From positions 3,452 through 17,021 of the forward strand of contig DGHX01000171.1 in NCBI GenBank assembly GCA_002392835.1: 13,570 nucleotides of DNA. The letters are read 5' to 3'. How positions within the stretch are numbered: the stretch's first letter is position 1; each line of letters opens with the position of its first letter. The notes under the pieces are model-generated. The model was not told the origin of the DNA, did no database searches, and saw only the letters and a program-made list of their open reading frames with translations. Positions 1 to 6,655 of this stretch are shown one piece after another. The stretch comes from Prevotella sp. UBA3837 (GTDB taxonomy: Bacteria > Bacteroidota > Bacteroidia > Bacteroidales > Bacteroidaceae). Both the position numbers and the translations under genes were made by a program.

Positions 1-2801
1 ACCACCTTATCGTTGATAGAGTAACCTATCACGGTCAGGATGGCACCGATGAACGTCTGGTCTATCTCGAGCGACATGGGCACCCATCCCCAGAGCACCG
101 AGAAGAAGCCGACGACGATGAGTGCGTCGAAGGCCAGTGCCACGATGCTGCCCACTGAGAAGGCAACGTTGCGGAAGCGCAGCAGGATGTAGAGGAAGAT
201 GGCAATCAGAGCCAGCAGCACGCTGATGAAGGCACCGCGGGTGATGGTCTTAGCAATGGAGGGACCCACCTTCGTGGCGCTGACGATGGTGCCGATCTGG
301 ATGTCGTTCTCGTTCTCAGGAGCCTCTTTGAACTCCTCGAGGCTGGCCTTGGTGATGAGGCCCTTAGCCTGCAGCTTCTCGTAGATGATGTTCTCAGCCT
401 GCTCGTCGACCGACGGGTCGTTCGACTCGTAGTTCCAGTTCGTAGAGATACGCACGGTGCGGCTGCCCTCCAGGGCGATGACGCTGGTGTTGGCGTCCTG
501 GCCCTCGTTGCTGCCCATGGTGTTGACGAAGGCACCGCTCAGGGCCTCGCGGACATCCTCGACGGGAGCCTCCTTGTCGAGCACCACCACGTAGTTGCGG
601 CCACCAGTGAAGTCGATGCTGCGGCTCAGGCCACGCACGGCGAAGCTGATGATGAACAGCACGGCGGCAACGGCCCAGATGGTGTAGCTCTTCTTGTACT
701 GGCCCATGATGTTGAACTTGGTGTTCTGCATGAGGTTCTTCGAGAAGCCGGTGGTGAACGTCAGGTCCTGCCACTTGTCGCGGCGCATCTGGCGGTCATA
801 GATCAGACGGGTCATGAACACAGCGGTGAAGAAACTGATGCAGATACCGATGATGAGCGTCGTGGCGAAGCCGCGGATGGGGCCTGTACCGAAGACGTAG
901 AGGATGATACCTGTTATAAGAGATGTGAGGTTCGAGTCGAAGATGGCCGAGAAGGCATTCGAGTAACCGGCGTTCACGGCGTCGCGAATGTGCAGGCCCT
1001 TGCGCATCTCCTCTTTAATACGCTCGTAGATAAGCACGTTGGCATCGACGGCGGTACCCAGGGTAAGCACGATACCGGCGATACCCGGCATGGTGAGTGC
1101 GGCCTGGAAGGAGGCCAGGATGCCCAGCGTGAAGAACAGGTTCAGCAGCAGGGCCATGTTGGCCAGCATGCCGGGAATGAAGTTATAGAGCAGCACCATG
1201 ACGCACATCAGCAGCACGAAGGCCACGATGAACGAGATGATACCCTGCTGGATGGACTTGGCACCGAGCGAGGGGCCTACCATGGTGCTCGAGAGGATGC
1301 GCATGGGGGCGGGCATCTTACCCGAGTTCAGCGTGTTGGCCAGGTCCTTGGTGTCCTCGATGGTGAAGTTACCGGTAATCTGCGAGTTGCCGCCGGTAAT
1401 CTCGTCGTTCACGTTAGGAGCACTGTACACCACGTCGTCAAGGACGATGGCGATGGCCTTGCCCTGGTTCTTGCGGGTCATCTCGGCCCAGATGCGGGTA
1501 CCCTCACTGTTCATCTGCATCGACACGTCGGGCTTGCCCATCTGGTCATAGCCGTCGCTGGCGCTGGTGATGACGCCACCCTCCAGCGGAGCACGGCCCG
1601 AGGGGTCGCTCATCTTAATGGCGTACAGACGGAACTGCTCGCCCTTCTCACCCTGGTAGATGGGACCGTCGGCCTTGGCTGCCCAGAGCAGCTTCAGGTC
1701 CTTGCGCAGCATCTTCTGACCCAGGTCTGAGCGCAGGATTTTGTTGATGGCGGCAGTGTCGTGCACACTGGCGTGGCCTACGATGGCGTTGCCGCTGGGA
1801 TAGAGGTTCAGGCGGGGCATGCCCTCCTGCTGCTGGCCCAGCTGGGGAGCAGCGGTCTGCTGCTGTGCGCTCATGCGCTCGGCGAGCACGCTCTCGGCGG
1901 GCTTGGCGGTGCTGTCGGCTGCCTGTGCCACGGCGCTGCTGTCAGCAGCCACGGTGGTGCTGTCGGTGGCCACGGTGGTGCTGTCGGTGGCCTGGGCCAC
2001 CTCGGCAGCCTCACCGGCGGGTGTGCCGGCCTTCAGCTGGGCGGCATAGGTAGCCATGAGGTTCTGTATGGCGGGCACCACCTCCTGTGCGCTGAAGGTC
2101 TCCCAGAACTCCAGGTTGGCACTGCTCTCCAGCAGCTTCAGCACGCGGTTCTTATCCTTCACGCCAGGCAGCTCGACCATGATGCGCGACTGGCCCTCCA
2201 GGCGCTGGATGTTGGGCTGCACCACACCGAACTTGTCGACACGGTTGCGCACCACGTTCTCGGCGTTCTCGATGGCCGAAGCCACCTCCTCGCTGAGGGC
2301 CTTGCGCACGTCGGCGTTGCTCGACTGGCTGTTTACTTTCTCACGCAGCTGCTGTGTGGCGAAGATTTCGCGCAGCTGGCGGTTGGGCAGCGTCTTCTCC
2401 CACAGGTCGCAGAAGATGTCGACGAAGTTGCCCTGTGTCTCCTGCTCCTCCTTCACGGCCATCTGCAGCACGTTCAGGTAGTCAGCATCCTTCTTGTGGG
2501 CAGCCAGCATGTCAACGATGTCGGGAACCGACACTTCCATAATGACGTTCAGACCGCCCTTCAAGTCAAGGCCGAGGCCCATTTCCATCTCACGGCACTC
2601 CTTCAGGTTCCACGCCCAGAGCCAAACCTTGTTGGTCTCAACGCTGTCCTGGAAGGCCTGTGCAGCCTCCTGGCCCTGTGTCTCGGCAATCTTGGCTATC
2701 TTGCTCTCGTAGTGACGGGTCACGAACGAGAAGGAAAGATAGAAGCAGCAGACAAGCACCAGTGCGACTGCAATAAACTTTACAATTCCTTTGTTTTGCA
2801 T
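1..2801 (-). CDS. secDF: Protein translocase SecDF fusion, 3' end beyond the window
   Basis: This is the fused SecD-SecF subunit of the Sec export machinery. The family sits in the inner membrane and uses the proton gradient to help pull preproteins out through SecYEG. About 933 codons are visible and the frame is still open at the window edge; Bacteroidetes SecDF fusions are around 1000 residues, so only the end of SecF is missing. A first membrane segment lies at about residues 7-27, followed by the SecD motif GLGLDLKGG (about 76-84), a periplasmic domain, and a membrane block at about 515-660 containing GTAVDANVLIYERIKEE. SecF begins near residue 695, with a membrane segment and IDFTGG near 730, and the visible end reads DQTFIGAILTVIGYSIND. 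The start MQNKGIVKF gives a proper N-terminal membrane anchor. A low-complexity heptad linker interrupts the SecD periplasmic region. Identification is secure. Confidence 0.96.
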   Translation of the reverse strand, partial: MQNKGIVKFIAVALVLVCCFYLSFSFVTRHYESKIAKIAETQGQEAAQAFQDSVETNKVWLWAWNLKECREMEMGLGLDLKGGLNVIMEVSVPDIVDMLAAHKKDADYLNVLQMAVKEEQETQGNFVDIFCDLWEKTLPNRQLREIFATQQLREKVNSQSSNADVRKALSEEVASAIENAENVVRNRVDKFGVVQPNIQRLEGQSRIMVELPGVKDKNRVLKLLESSANLEFWETFSAQEVVPAIQNLMATYAAQLKAGTPAGEAAEVAQATDSTTVATDSTTVAADSSAVAQAADSTAKPAESVLAERMSAQQQTAAPQLGQQQEGMPRLNLYPSGNAIVGHASVHDTAAINKILRSDLGQKMLRKDLKLLWAAKADGPIYQGEKGEQFRLYAIKMSDPSGRAPLEGGVITSASDGYDQMGKPDVSMQMNSEGTRIWAEMTRKNQGKAIAIVLDDVVYSAPNVNDEITGGNSQITGNFTIEDTKDLANTLNSGKMPAPMRILSSTMVGPSLGAKSIQQGIISFIVAFVLLMCVMVLLYNFIPGMLANMALLLNLFFTLGILASFQAALTMPGIAGIVLTLGTAVDANVLIYERIKEEMRKGLHIRDAVNAGYSNAFSAIFDSNLTSLITGIILYVFGTGPIRGFATTLIIGICISFFTAVFMTRLIYDRQMRRDKWQDLTFTTGFSKNLMQNTKFNIMGQYKKSYTIWAVAAVLFIISFAVRGLSRSIDFTGGRNYVVVLDKEAPVEDVREALSGAFVNTMGSNEGQDANTSVIALEGSRTVRISTNWNYESNDPSVDEQAENIIYEKLQAKGLITKASLEEFKEAPENENDIQIGTIVSATKVGPSIAKTITRGAFISVLLALIAIFLYILLRFRNVAFSVGSIVALAFDALIVVGFFSVLWGWVPMSLEIDQTFIGAILTVIGYSINDKV
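1929..1991 (-). repeat. 21-bp in-frame tandem repeat inside secD
   Basis: Three consecutive 21-bp units lie inside secDF. Units 1950-1970 and 1971-1991 are identical, and 1929-1949 is a diverged copy. On the coding strand they encode the heptapeptides ATDSTTV, ATDSTTV and AADSSAV, followed by AQAADST. This makes a Thr/Ser/Ala/Asp-rich flexible linker at about residues 271-297 in the periplasmic part of SecD. Because the unit length is a multiple of three, copy-number change would keep the frame. Confidence 0.9.
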
Positions 2802-2847
2802 TTTTTTTGTTATATAATTTGTTATTAAGTTTGCGCAATTTGACCTG

Positions 2848-2878
2848 CAAATATAGTGATTTTTTTACACTACGAAAA
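2848..2878 (-). promoter_or_regulatory. Probable secDF promoter
   Basis: On the minus strand TATATTTG (2848-2855) matches the Bacteroidetes -7 element TAnnTTTG. The expected -33 position, 19 bases upstream (2875-2878), reads TTTT instead of TTTG, so that half is imperfect. Transcription would start near 2844, giving a leader of about 43 bases before the secDF start. No Shine-Dalgarno sequence is visible, as is usual in this phylum. Confidence 0.6.
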
Positions 2879-2902
2879 ATTTTCGCACTTTTTTCGTCTT
2901 TT

Positions 2903-2932
2903 TTTTAAGGATTCTATACTATTTTAAGGATT
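2903..2932. repeat. Pair of 11-bp direct repeats upstream of secDF
   Basis: TTTTAAGGATT occurs at 2903-2913 and again, identically, at 2922-2932, a 19-bp repeat distance in an otherwise AT-rich spacer. The pair lies roughly 60-90 bases upstream of the inferred secDF transcription start, a position compatible with a regulator binding two direct sites. The rest of the 279-bp spacer 2802-3080 shows no gene. It holds only a weak hairpin (CGGCAC 3010-3015 with GTGCCG 3030-3035) and no T-run that would make it a clear terminator for the gene ending at 3081. Confidence 0.5.
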
Positions 2933-3080
2933 TCAGGCCGTAAAAGGGCGTTTTTCGGGCATTATCCTGCACGCGGGGCGCACAATGGCTGCCGCAGGCA
3001 CATCTGGGGCGGCACTGACTGGAAAGCAGGTGCCGTAGGAATCAAGAATCTTTACAAACTACCATTCATGCGCACCGCCG

Positions 3081-4166
3081 TCACTGCCGTTTGAGCCACC
3101 CCACGACGGGGTAGTGGTCGCTGGCGGCGACGTGGCTGTCGACATAGGTGTTATAAGGTTTGAAGTGGTGCGAGCACATCAGCTGGTCAATGCGGAAGAA
3201 GAAGCCCTTGCGGTTGTAGGAGAAGCCCAGTCCGCAGCCGCTCTCCACATAGCAGTCGACGAGCCCCTTGGCCACGGTACGGCGCACGTAGGAGATGGGG
3301 GTGTCGTTAAAGTCGCCGCACACGATGAGGGGGTACTGGCTGTGGCTGACGATGTAGTCGTGGACCAGCTCGGCCTGGTGCGAGCGCTTCACCATGGCGG
3401 CGCTCACCTTTCCCAACAGCTTGCGCGTGCCGGCGCTGGCTGATCGCCTGTCCACGTCGCCGTAGATGATGTCGGTGTACTCCTTGCGGTCGTTGTCGGT
3501 AAGGTGCGTGCTCTCCAAGTGGTTGTTCACCACGATGACCGTGTCGCCGTCGATGAGCAGGTAGAAGGCAGCCGAGCCGTTGGCCTCGGCGTCATAGCCT
3601 AAGCGCTCCTTGCGCAGTATGGGGTAGCGGGTGTGCACGCCGATGGCGTTGATGTACGGGCTGCCGGGACGGTTCACGTGCACCGTGTCGTTGTAGGGGT
3701 AGAGCTCTTCAAAGCGTATGGAGTTGGCGGCCCGGCGCGGGGCGTCCTCCTGCAGGCACACGATGTCGGCGTCCTGCTGCTCCAAATAGCGGCGTATGGA
3801 GTCGACGGGGTTGTCGCAGTGGTCCTTCACGCCGTAGCATGCCACATTGTACGAGATGATCTTGATGCTGCCTTCCGGCGGCTCGCCCTGCAGGTGCAGC
3901 GGCAGGTAGACGCGTATGGCCGGGAAGGCCAGCAACAGGGCCGCCAGCTGAATCCAGGCCTTGCGCCACTTGAACAGCACCCACAGCAGCAGCGCCACCA
4001 CGTTGGCGGCCAGCAGCAGGGGGAAGATCATGCCTGCACAGGCCAGCGTGGGGTGGCTCTCCGGGTGGATGCGGTCGCTATAGCCCACGACCACCATCAG
4101 CAGTCCGATGGCGGCACTGGCACCTAAACACACGTTCAGGAAGATGGCTTTCAGCTTGAACAACAT
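3081..4166 (-). CDS. Endonuclease/exonuclease/phosphatase family membrane protein
   Basis: This 361-residue protein has two parts. Residues 1-90 form about three hydrophobic membrane segments (roughly 7-28, 43-65 and 70-90). Residues 100-361 form a metal-dependent hydrolase domain of the EEP fold (DNase I/exonuclease III/sphingomyelinase superfamily). The signature residues are present in order: SYNV (N107), VCLQE (E140, metal ligand), NNHLES (H216), CGDFND (D285, N287), RIDQLMC (D327) and ASDHYP (D350, H351 catalytic pair). The active site is therefore intact. The substrate cannot be told from sequence: nucleic acid, phosphoinositide or phospholipid head groups are all possible in this fold. 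The gene follows the rhomboid gene by 72 bp on the same strand and is probably co-transcribed with it. An unusually clear ribosome binding site precedes the chosen start. Confidence 0.9.
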   Translation of the reverse strand: MLFKLKAIFLNVCLGASAAIGLLMVVVGYSDRIHPESHPTLACAGMIFPLLLAANVVALLLWVLFKWRKAWIQLAALLLAFPAIRVYLPLHLQGEPPEGSIKIISYNVACYGVKDHCDNPVDSIRRYLEQQDADIVCLQEDAPRRAANSIRFEELYPYNDTVHVNRPGSPYINAIGVHTRYPILRKERLGYDAEANGSAAFYLLIDGDTVIVVNNHLESTHLTDNDRKEYTDIIYGDVDRRSASAGTRKLLGKVSAAMVKRSHQAELVHDYIVSHSQYPLIVCGDFNDTPISYVRRTVAKGLVDCYVESGCGLGFSYNRKGFFFRIDQLMCSHHFKPYNTYVDSHVAASDHYPVVGWLKRQ

Positions 4167-4174
4167 TTATATAG

Positions 4175-4180
4175 CTCCTT
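4175..4180 (-). promoter_or_regulatory. Shine-Dalgarno-like site before the EEP gene
   Basis: On the minus strand AAGGAG lies eight bases before the ATG at 4166. Other genes in this window lack such a sequence, as is usual in Bacteroidetes. It supports the chosen start and suggests separate ribosome entry on a shared rhomboid-EEP transcript. Confidence 0.5.
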
Positions 4181-4238
4181 GCACGGCTGATGACTCACAA
4201 CATTACAGCTCACATCGCAGCTTCCGCCCGCCTGGCGC

Positions 4239-5195
4239 TCAGCGCTCGCGGCTGGCCTCGAAGAGGCGCTGCTTCTCTTCCTTCGTCAGGCTGTCGTAGC
4301 CGCTCTTGCGAATCTTGTCGAGGATGGCGTCCACCTCGGCCTGGCGCTCGCGTTTCTGGCGGTTGTACTCCATGTCGTCCTGGCGTGTGGGACCGTAGCC
4401 GGGCTGGTGCGTGTCGGTCTGCGCCGTGGACTTAGGCTGCTGGCGCCGGGCCTCGAAGCTGCGCTTCATGTTCTCGAAGTACTGGCGTCCGCTGCCCAGG
4501 TTCAGGCTGCCGGGATGACGGCGCCAGTAGAGGATGAGCAGCAGGCCGAAGAGCATGCCGCCCAGGTGGGCCACATGGGCCACGCCGTCGCCGCTGCTGG
4601 TGTAGGCCGAGAAGAGCTCGATGGCGGCATAGATGCACACGAACCACTTCGCCTTGATGGGCACCGGCAGGGGGAAGATGAAGATGCGCTCGTTGGGGAA
4701 GGTCATGCCGAAGGCCAGCAGGATGCCGTAGATGGCACCGCTGGCTCCGATGGTGCCCAGCCAGTTCAGGTACACACCCACGGGAACGGCCATCTTACCC
4801 ATGTTGGTCTCCACGAGGAAGGGTGTCAAGTCGTCAGGGCCCAGTGCGAGCACGCCGCTCGACGACAGCTCGATGTACTGCACCAGCTCCTGGCACAGTC
4901 CGGCTCCGATGCCGCACACCATATAATAGATGAAGTACTTCTGCGGTCCCCACACGCGCTCTATGACGCAGCCGAACATCCACAGGGCAAACATGTTGAA
5001 GAACAGGTGTGCGAAGCTGCCGTGCAGGAACATGTAGGTGATGAACTGCCAGGGGCGGAAGTCGCTGGCCGCGAAAAAGTGCAGGCTGCCCCAGTCATTG
5101 AGGTCGAACTGGCTCTTGAACACTAATGCTGCCAGGAACACGATGACGTTGATGAGCAGCAGGTTTCGGGTTACTGTCGGTATGTTACGAAACAT
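4239..5195 (-). CDS. Rhomboid family intramembrane serine protease with C-terminal DUF6576-like tail
   Basis: This is a 318-residue rhomboid protease, which cleaves membrane-embedded substrates within the lipid bilayer. The catalytic dyad is visible: Ser152 in GASGAIYG and His210 in VAHLGG. The family's HGSFAHLFFNM motif (H58, H63, N67) helps form the oxyanion hole. About six hydrophobic segments span residues 12-225. After the membrane domain come a basic, Gln-rich linker and a short helical tail, DAILDKIRKSGYDSLTKEEK, ending at residue 318. The tail matches the small domain (DUF6576, by recall) often attached to Bacteroidetes rhomboids. It is first in an apparent two-gene unit with the EEP-family gene. 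The start at 5195 (MFRNIPTVTRNLL) places the first membrane segment normally. Physiological substrates are unknown. Confidence 0.94.
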   Translation of the reverse strand: MFRNIPTVTRNLLLINVIVFLAALVFKSQFDLNDWGSLHFFAASDFRPWQFITYMFLHGSFAHLFFNMFALWMFGCVIERVWGPQKYFIYYMVCGIGAGLCQELVQYIELSSSGVLALGPDDLTPFLVETNMGKMAVPVGVYLNWLGTIGASGAIYGILLAFGMTFPNERIFIFPLPVPIKAKWFVCIYAAIELFSAYTSSGDGVAHVAHLGGMLFGLLLILYWRRHPGSLNLGSGRQYFENMKRSFEARRQQPKSTAQTDTHQPGYGPTRQDDMEYNRQKRERQAEVDAILDKIRKSGYDSLTKEEKQRLFEASRER

Positions 5196-5203
5196 CTTTT
5201 TTA

Positions 5204-5323
5204 TTTACGATTTACTGATTTTCGATTTACGATTTACTGATTTTCGATTCACGATTTACTGATTTTCGATTCACGATTTACTGATTTTCGATTCACGATT
5301 TACTGATTTTCGATTTACGATTT
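5204..5323. repeat. 22-bp tandem repeat array, five full copies plus a 10-base partial copy
   Basis: Five uninterrupted units lie at 5204-5225, 5226-5247, 5248-5269, 5270-5291 and 5292-5313, followed by the first ten bases of a sixth to 5323. Units 1 and 2 begin TTTAC, units 3-5 begin TTCAC, and the partial unit reverts to TTTAC. Each unit is itself built of three related blocks (TTTACGA, TTTACTGA, TTTTCGA), pointing to growth from an ancestral 7-8 base motif. The array starts nine bases upstream of the rhomboid start codon and probably lies in that gene's 5' leader. The unit length is close to two helical turns and is not a multiple of three, so it is unlikely to be coding. Confidence 0.95.
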
Positions 5324-5355
5324 GGCTGCGCACGCTGTTGTACGCAATTTGAGCG

Positions 5356-5390
5356 CAAAATTACGAAAAATATCTGTCTTACAGCACAAA
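5356..5390 (-). promoter_or_regulatory. Possible rhomboid gene promoter
   Basis: On the minus strand TAATTTTG (5356-5363) fits the TAnnTTTG -7 element. The nearest TTTG (5387-5390) is 23 bases further upstream, which is longer than the usual 19-21. If used, transcription starts near 5352 and the 22-bp repeat array is carried in a leader of about 155 bases. No better promoter lies between the array and the gene. Confidence 0.4.
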
Positions 5391-5419
5391 AACGGGGCAA
5401 AACACACTATTTTTCGTAA
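5361..5419. repeat. Perfect 12-bp inverted repeat between divergent promoters
   Basis: TTACGAAAAATA (5361-5372) is the exact reverse complement of TATTTTTCGTAA (5408-5419), with a 35-bp spacer. The left arm overlaps the proposed rhomboid -7 element, and the right arm lies about 27 bases before the HU -33 element. A protein binding both arms could affect both promoters, but no regulator is known from the sequence. Confidence 0.6.
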
Positions 5420-5445
5420 AAAAAGTGATTTTTTTCGATTTTTTG

Positions 5446-5476
5446 TTTGTTTTCTGAAAACTTTCTCTTATATTTG
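5446..5476 (+). promoter_or_regulatory. HU gene promoter
   Basis: TTTG (5446-5449), a 19-base spacer and TATATTTG (5469-5476) give a full match to the Bacteroidetes sigma-ABfr consensus. The predicted transcript starts near 5480 and has an AT-rich leader of about 64 bases without a Shine-Dalgarno sequence before the ATG at 5544. Confidence 0.85.
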
Positions 5477-5543
5477 CATCGAATTACGGACACGAGTAGC
5501 AAAAAACCTATTTATAAACACATTATTTAAACACATTTTCACT

Positions 5544-5816
5544 ATGAACAAGACAGAATTAGTTGAGAAGATTGCCGCAGGTGCAGGCATTGCTAAGGTT
5601 GACGCTAAGAAGGCTCTCGATGCAGCCGTAGCAGCAGTGAAGGACGCCCTTATCGCAGGCGACAAGGTGGCTCTGGTAGGCTTCGGCACGTTCAGCGTGA
5701 ACGAGCGTCCCGCTCGTGAGGGCATCAACCCCGCCACTAAGGAGAAGATTACCATTGCTGCCAAGAAGGTGGCCAAGTTCAAGGCTGGTGCCGAGCTCGC
5801 TGACGCTCTGAACTAA
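5544..5816 (+). CDS. HU family DNA-binding protein
   Basis: This is a 90-residue histone-like protein, the usual length for HU. HU dimers bend and compact DNA and assist replication, recombination and promoter architecture. The N-terminal helices (MNKTELVEKIAAGAGIAK, then a helix rich in Ala) are followed by the beta-saddle motif GFGTFSVNERPAREGINPAT (about 46-65), which contains the family signature and the Pro of the DNA-intercalating arm (INPATKEKI). The C-terminus (AAKKVAKFKAGAELADALN) is typical. The frame stays open upstream to 5322, but that extension crosses a strong promoter and is not HU-like, so the ATG at 5544 is the start. The gene is monocistronic, diverges from the rhomboid unit, and ends before a hairpin terminator. 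Confidence 0.96.
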   Translation: MNKTELVEKIAAGAGIAKVDAKKALDAAVAAVKDALIAGDKVALVGFGTFSVNERPAREGINPATKEKITIAAKKVAKFKAGAELADALN

Positions 5817-5870
5817 TAACACTGGCTTGTTGGCAGCAGCCCGCACTGTTGCCGACATGTAATGATGACG

Positions 5871-5926
5871 AAGGGCAACACTTCCCGCTTGAGGAGGCTG
5901 TTGCCCTTTGCCATGTTGTTGTTTTC
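5871..5926 (+). terminator. Probable intrinsic terminator of the HU gene
   Basis: AAGGGCAACA (5871-5880) pairs perfectly with TGTTGCCCTT (5899-5908). The stem can continue inward (CTTCC with GGAGG, one G-T wobble, one bulged C), giving about 15 base pairs. The following bases are moderately T-rich (GTTGTTGTTTTC to 5926). The hairpin lies between convergent genes, but the T-rich side favours termination of the plus-strand HU transcript. Confidence 0.65.
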
Positions 5927-5930
5927 GTGC

Positions 5931-6413
5931 TCACCTGTCACCCCAGAGGCAGTAGGGCCTGCGGCGCAGGTGTGAGTTGTAGTAGCGTCGGTCGCCGGTG
6001 ACCTCGTCGCCGATGAACGCGGGCTTCACGTAGTCCTCGTCGGCGGCATGCAGCTCCACCTCGGCCACCACCAGCCCCTCGTTGTCGCCGTGGAACTCGT
6101 CCACCTCGAAGGTGTGGCCCCCGCTGCTGACCAGATAGCGTGTCTTGTCGATGATGCCGGGCTCGCACAGCTCCATCAGGTGGCGCCCCTCGTCGGGGGT
6201 GATGGCTTTCTCAAACTCATAGCGGCTCAGCCCGCCGTCTTCCGACGGTCCCTTGATGGTGAGGAAGGCCTCGTCGTCGCGCTGGCGCACTCGCACGGTG
6301 CAGCCTCCGCCGGTGGCCAGATAGCCCTGGCGTATGTGGCAGCTGGCGTGGGCCAGTTCGCGGTAGGAGCGGTCCTTCACCAGGAACTTCCGCTCTATCT
6401 CCATCCCACTCAT
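5931..6413 (-). CDS. CYTH domain protein (triphosphate tunnel family)
   Basis: This 160-residue protein is a small single-domain CYTH protein. The family forms a beta-barrel tunnel lined with charged residues that binds triphosphates with Mg2+ or Mn2+; bacterial stand-alone members often hydrolyse inorganic triphosphate, but the substrate here is not shown. The family signature ExExK is seen as EIERK (E5, E7, K9). Further tunnel residues follow: TVRVR (R41, R43), TIKG (K54), YEFEK (E67, E69), DKTRY (K90, R92), FEVDEFHG (E103, D105) and AEVEL (E118, E120), so all key charges are kept. An alternative start at 6404 would give MEIERKFLV and lose three residues; sequence does not decide. It is the third gene after prfB and the 50-residue membrane protein, with a 20-bp gap. 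Confidence 0.88.
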   Translation of the reverse strand: MSGMEIERKFLVKDRSYRELAHASCHIRQGYLATGGGCTVRVRQRDDEAFLTIKGPSEDGGLSRYEFEKAITPDEGRHLMELCEPGIIDKTRYLVSSGGHTFEVDEFHGDNEGLVVAEVELHAADEDYVKPAFIGDEVTGDRRYYNSHLRRRPYCLWGDR

Positions 6414-6433
6414 AGCGGTGTGTGCAAGAGCGG

Positions 6434-6586
6434 TTAGAAGTTAACAGCCACGAAGATGAGGTAGAACAATGCCAGAGCGATGAAGGCCCCTATGATCCAG
6501 GCCACCACTTTCTTGCCGCCTTCCTCTTGTTTCTTCTCGTAAGCCACCTGCTTAGCATTCAGCTTCTTTTCGTTTTTCTTTGCCAT
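6434..6586 (-). CDS. Small single-pass membrane protein, 50 residues
   Basis: An ORF of 50 codons reads MAKKNEKKLNAKQVAYEKKQ, a short EEGGKKVVAW linker, then IIGAFIALALFYLIFVAVNF to the stop. The N-terminal half is strongly charged and probably a cytoplasmic amphipathic helix; the C-terminal 23 residues are a clear membrane span ending the protein. It fills the space between prfB (69-bp gap) and the CYTH gene (20-bp gap) on the same strand, so it is very likely part of that transcript. The codons resemble those of its neighbours, and the frame exactly fills an otherwise unexplained gap. I do not recognise a characterised family. The topology resembles small inner-membrane accessory proteins, but no function can be assigned. 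Confidence 0.8.
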   Translation of the reverse strand: MAKKNEKKLNAKQVAYEKKQEEGGKKVVAWIIGAFIALALFYLIFVAVNF

Positions 6587-6655
6587 GGTATAATATTTTA
6601 ATGATTAGTTAGTAATTCGTAATGATGATCACGCCATCAGCCACCCCGTGGGTCC

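Noticed and set aside
990..2828. Long plus-strand open frames opposite secDF
   Set aside because: They are antisense shadows of a GC-rich real gene. The products are His/Val/Gly-rich with no family features, while the minus strand encodes a clear SecDF.
3010..3035. Terminator for the EEP-family gene
   Set aside because: The CGGCAC/GTGCCG stem is only six base pairs with a 14-base loop, and no T-run follows on the minus strand.
5204..5323. CRISPR array
   Set aside because: The units are contiguous 22-mers with no unique spacers, and no cas genes are present.
5322..5543. Upstream in-frame extension of HU, adding 74 residues
   Set aside because: It runs across a full consensus promoter (5446-5476) and the inverted repeat, and the added residues are not HU-like. 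The 90-residue form has the family's normal length.
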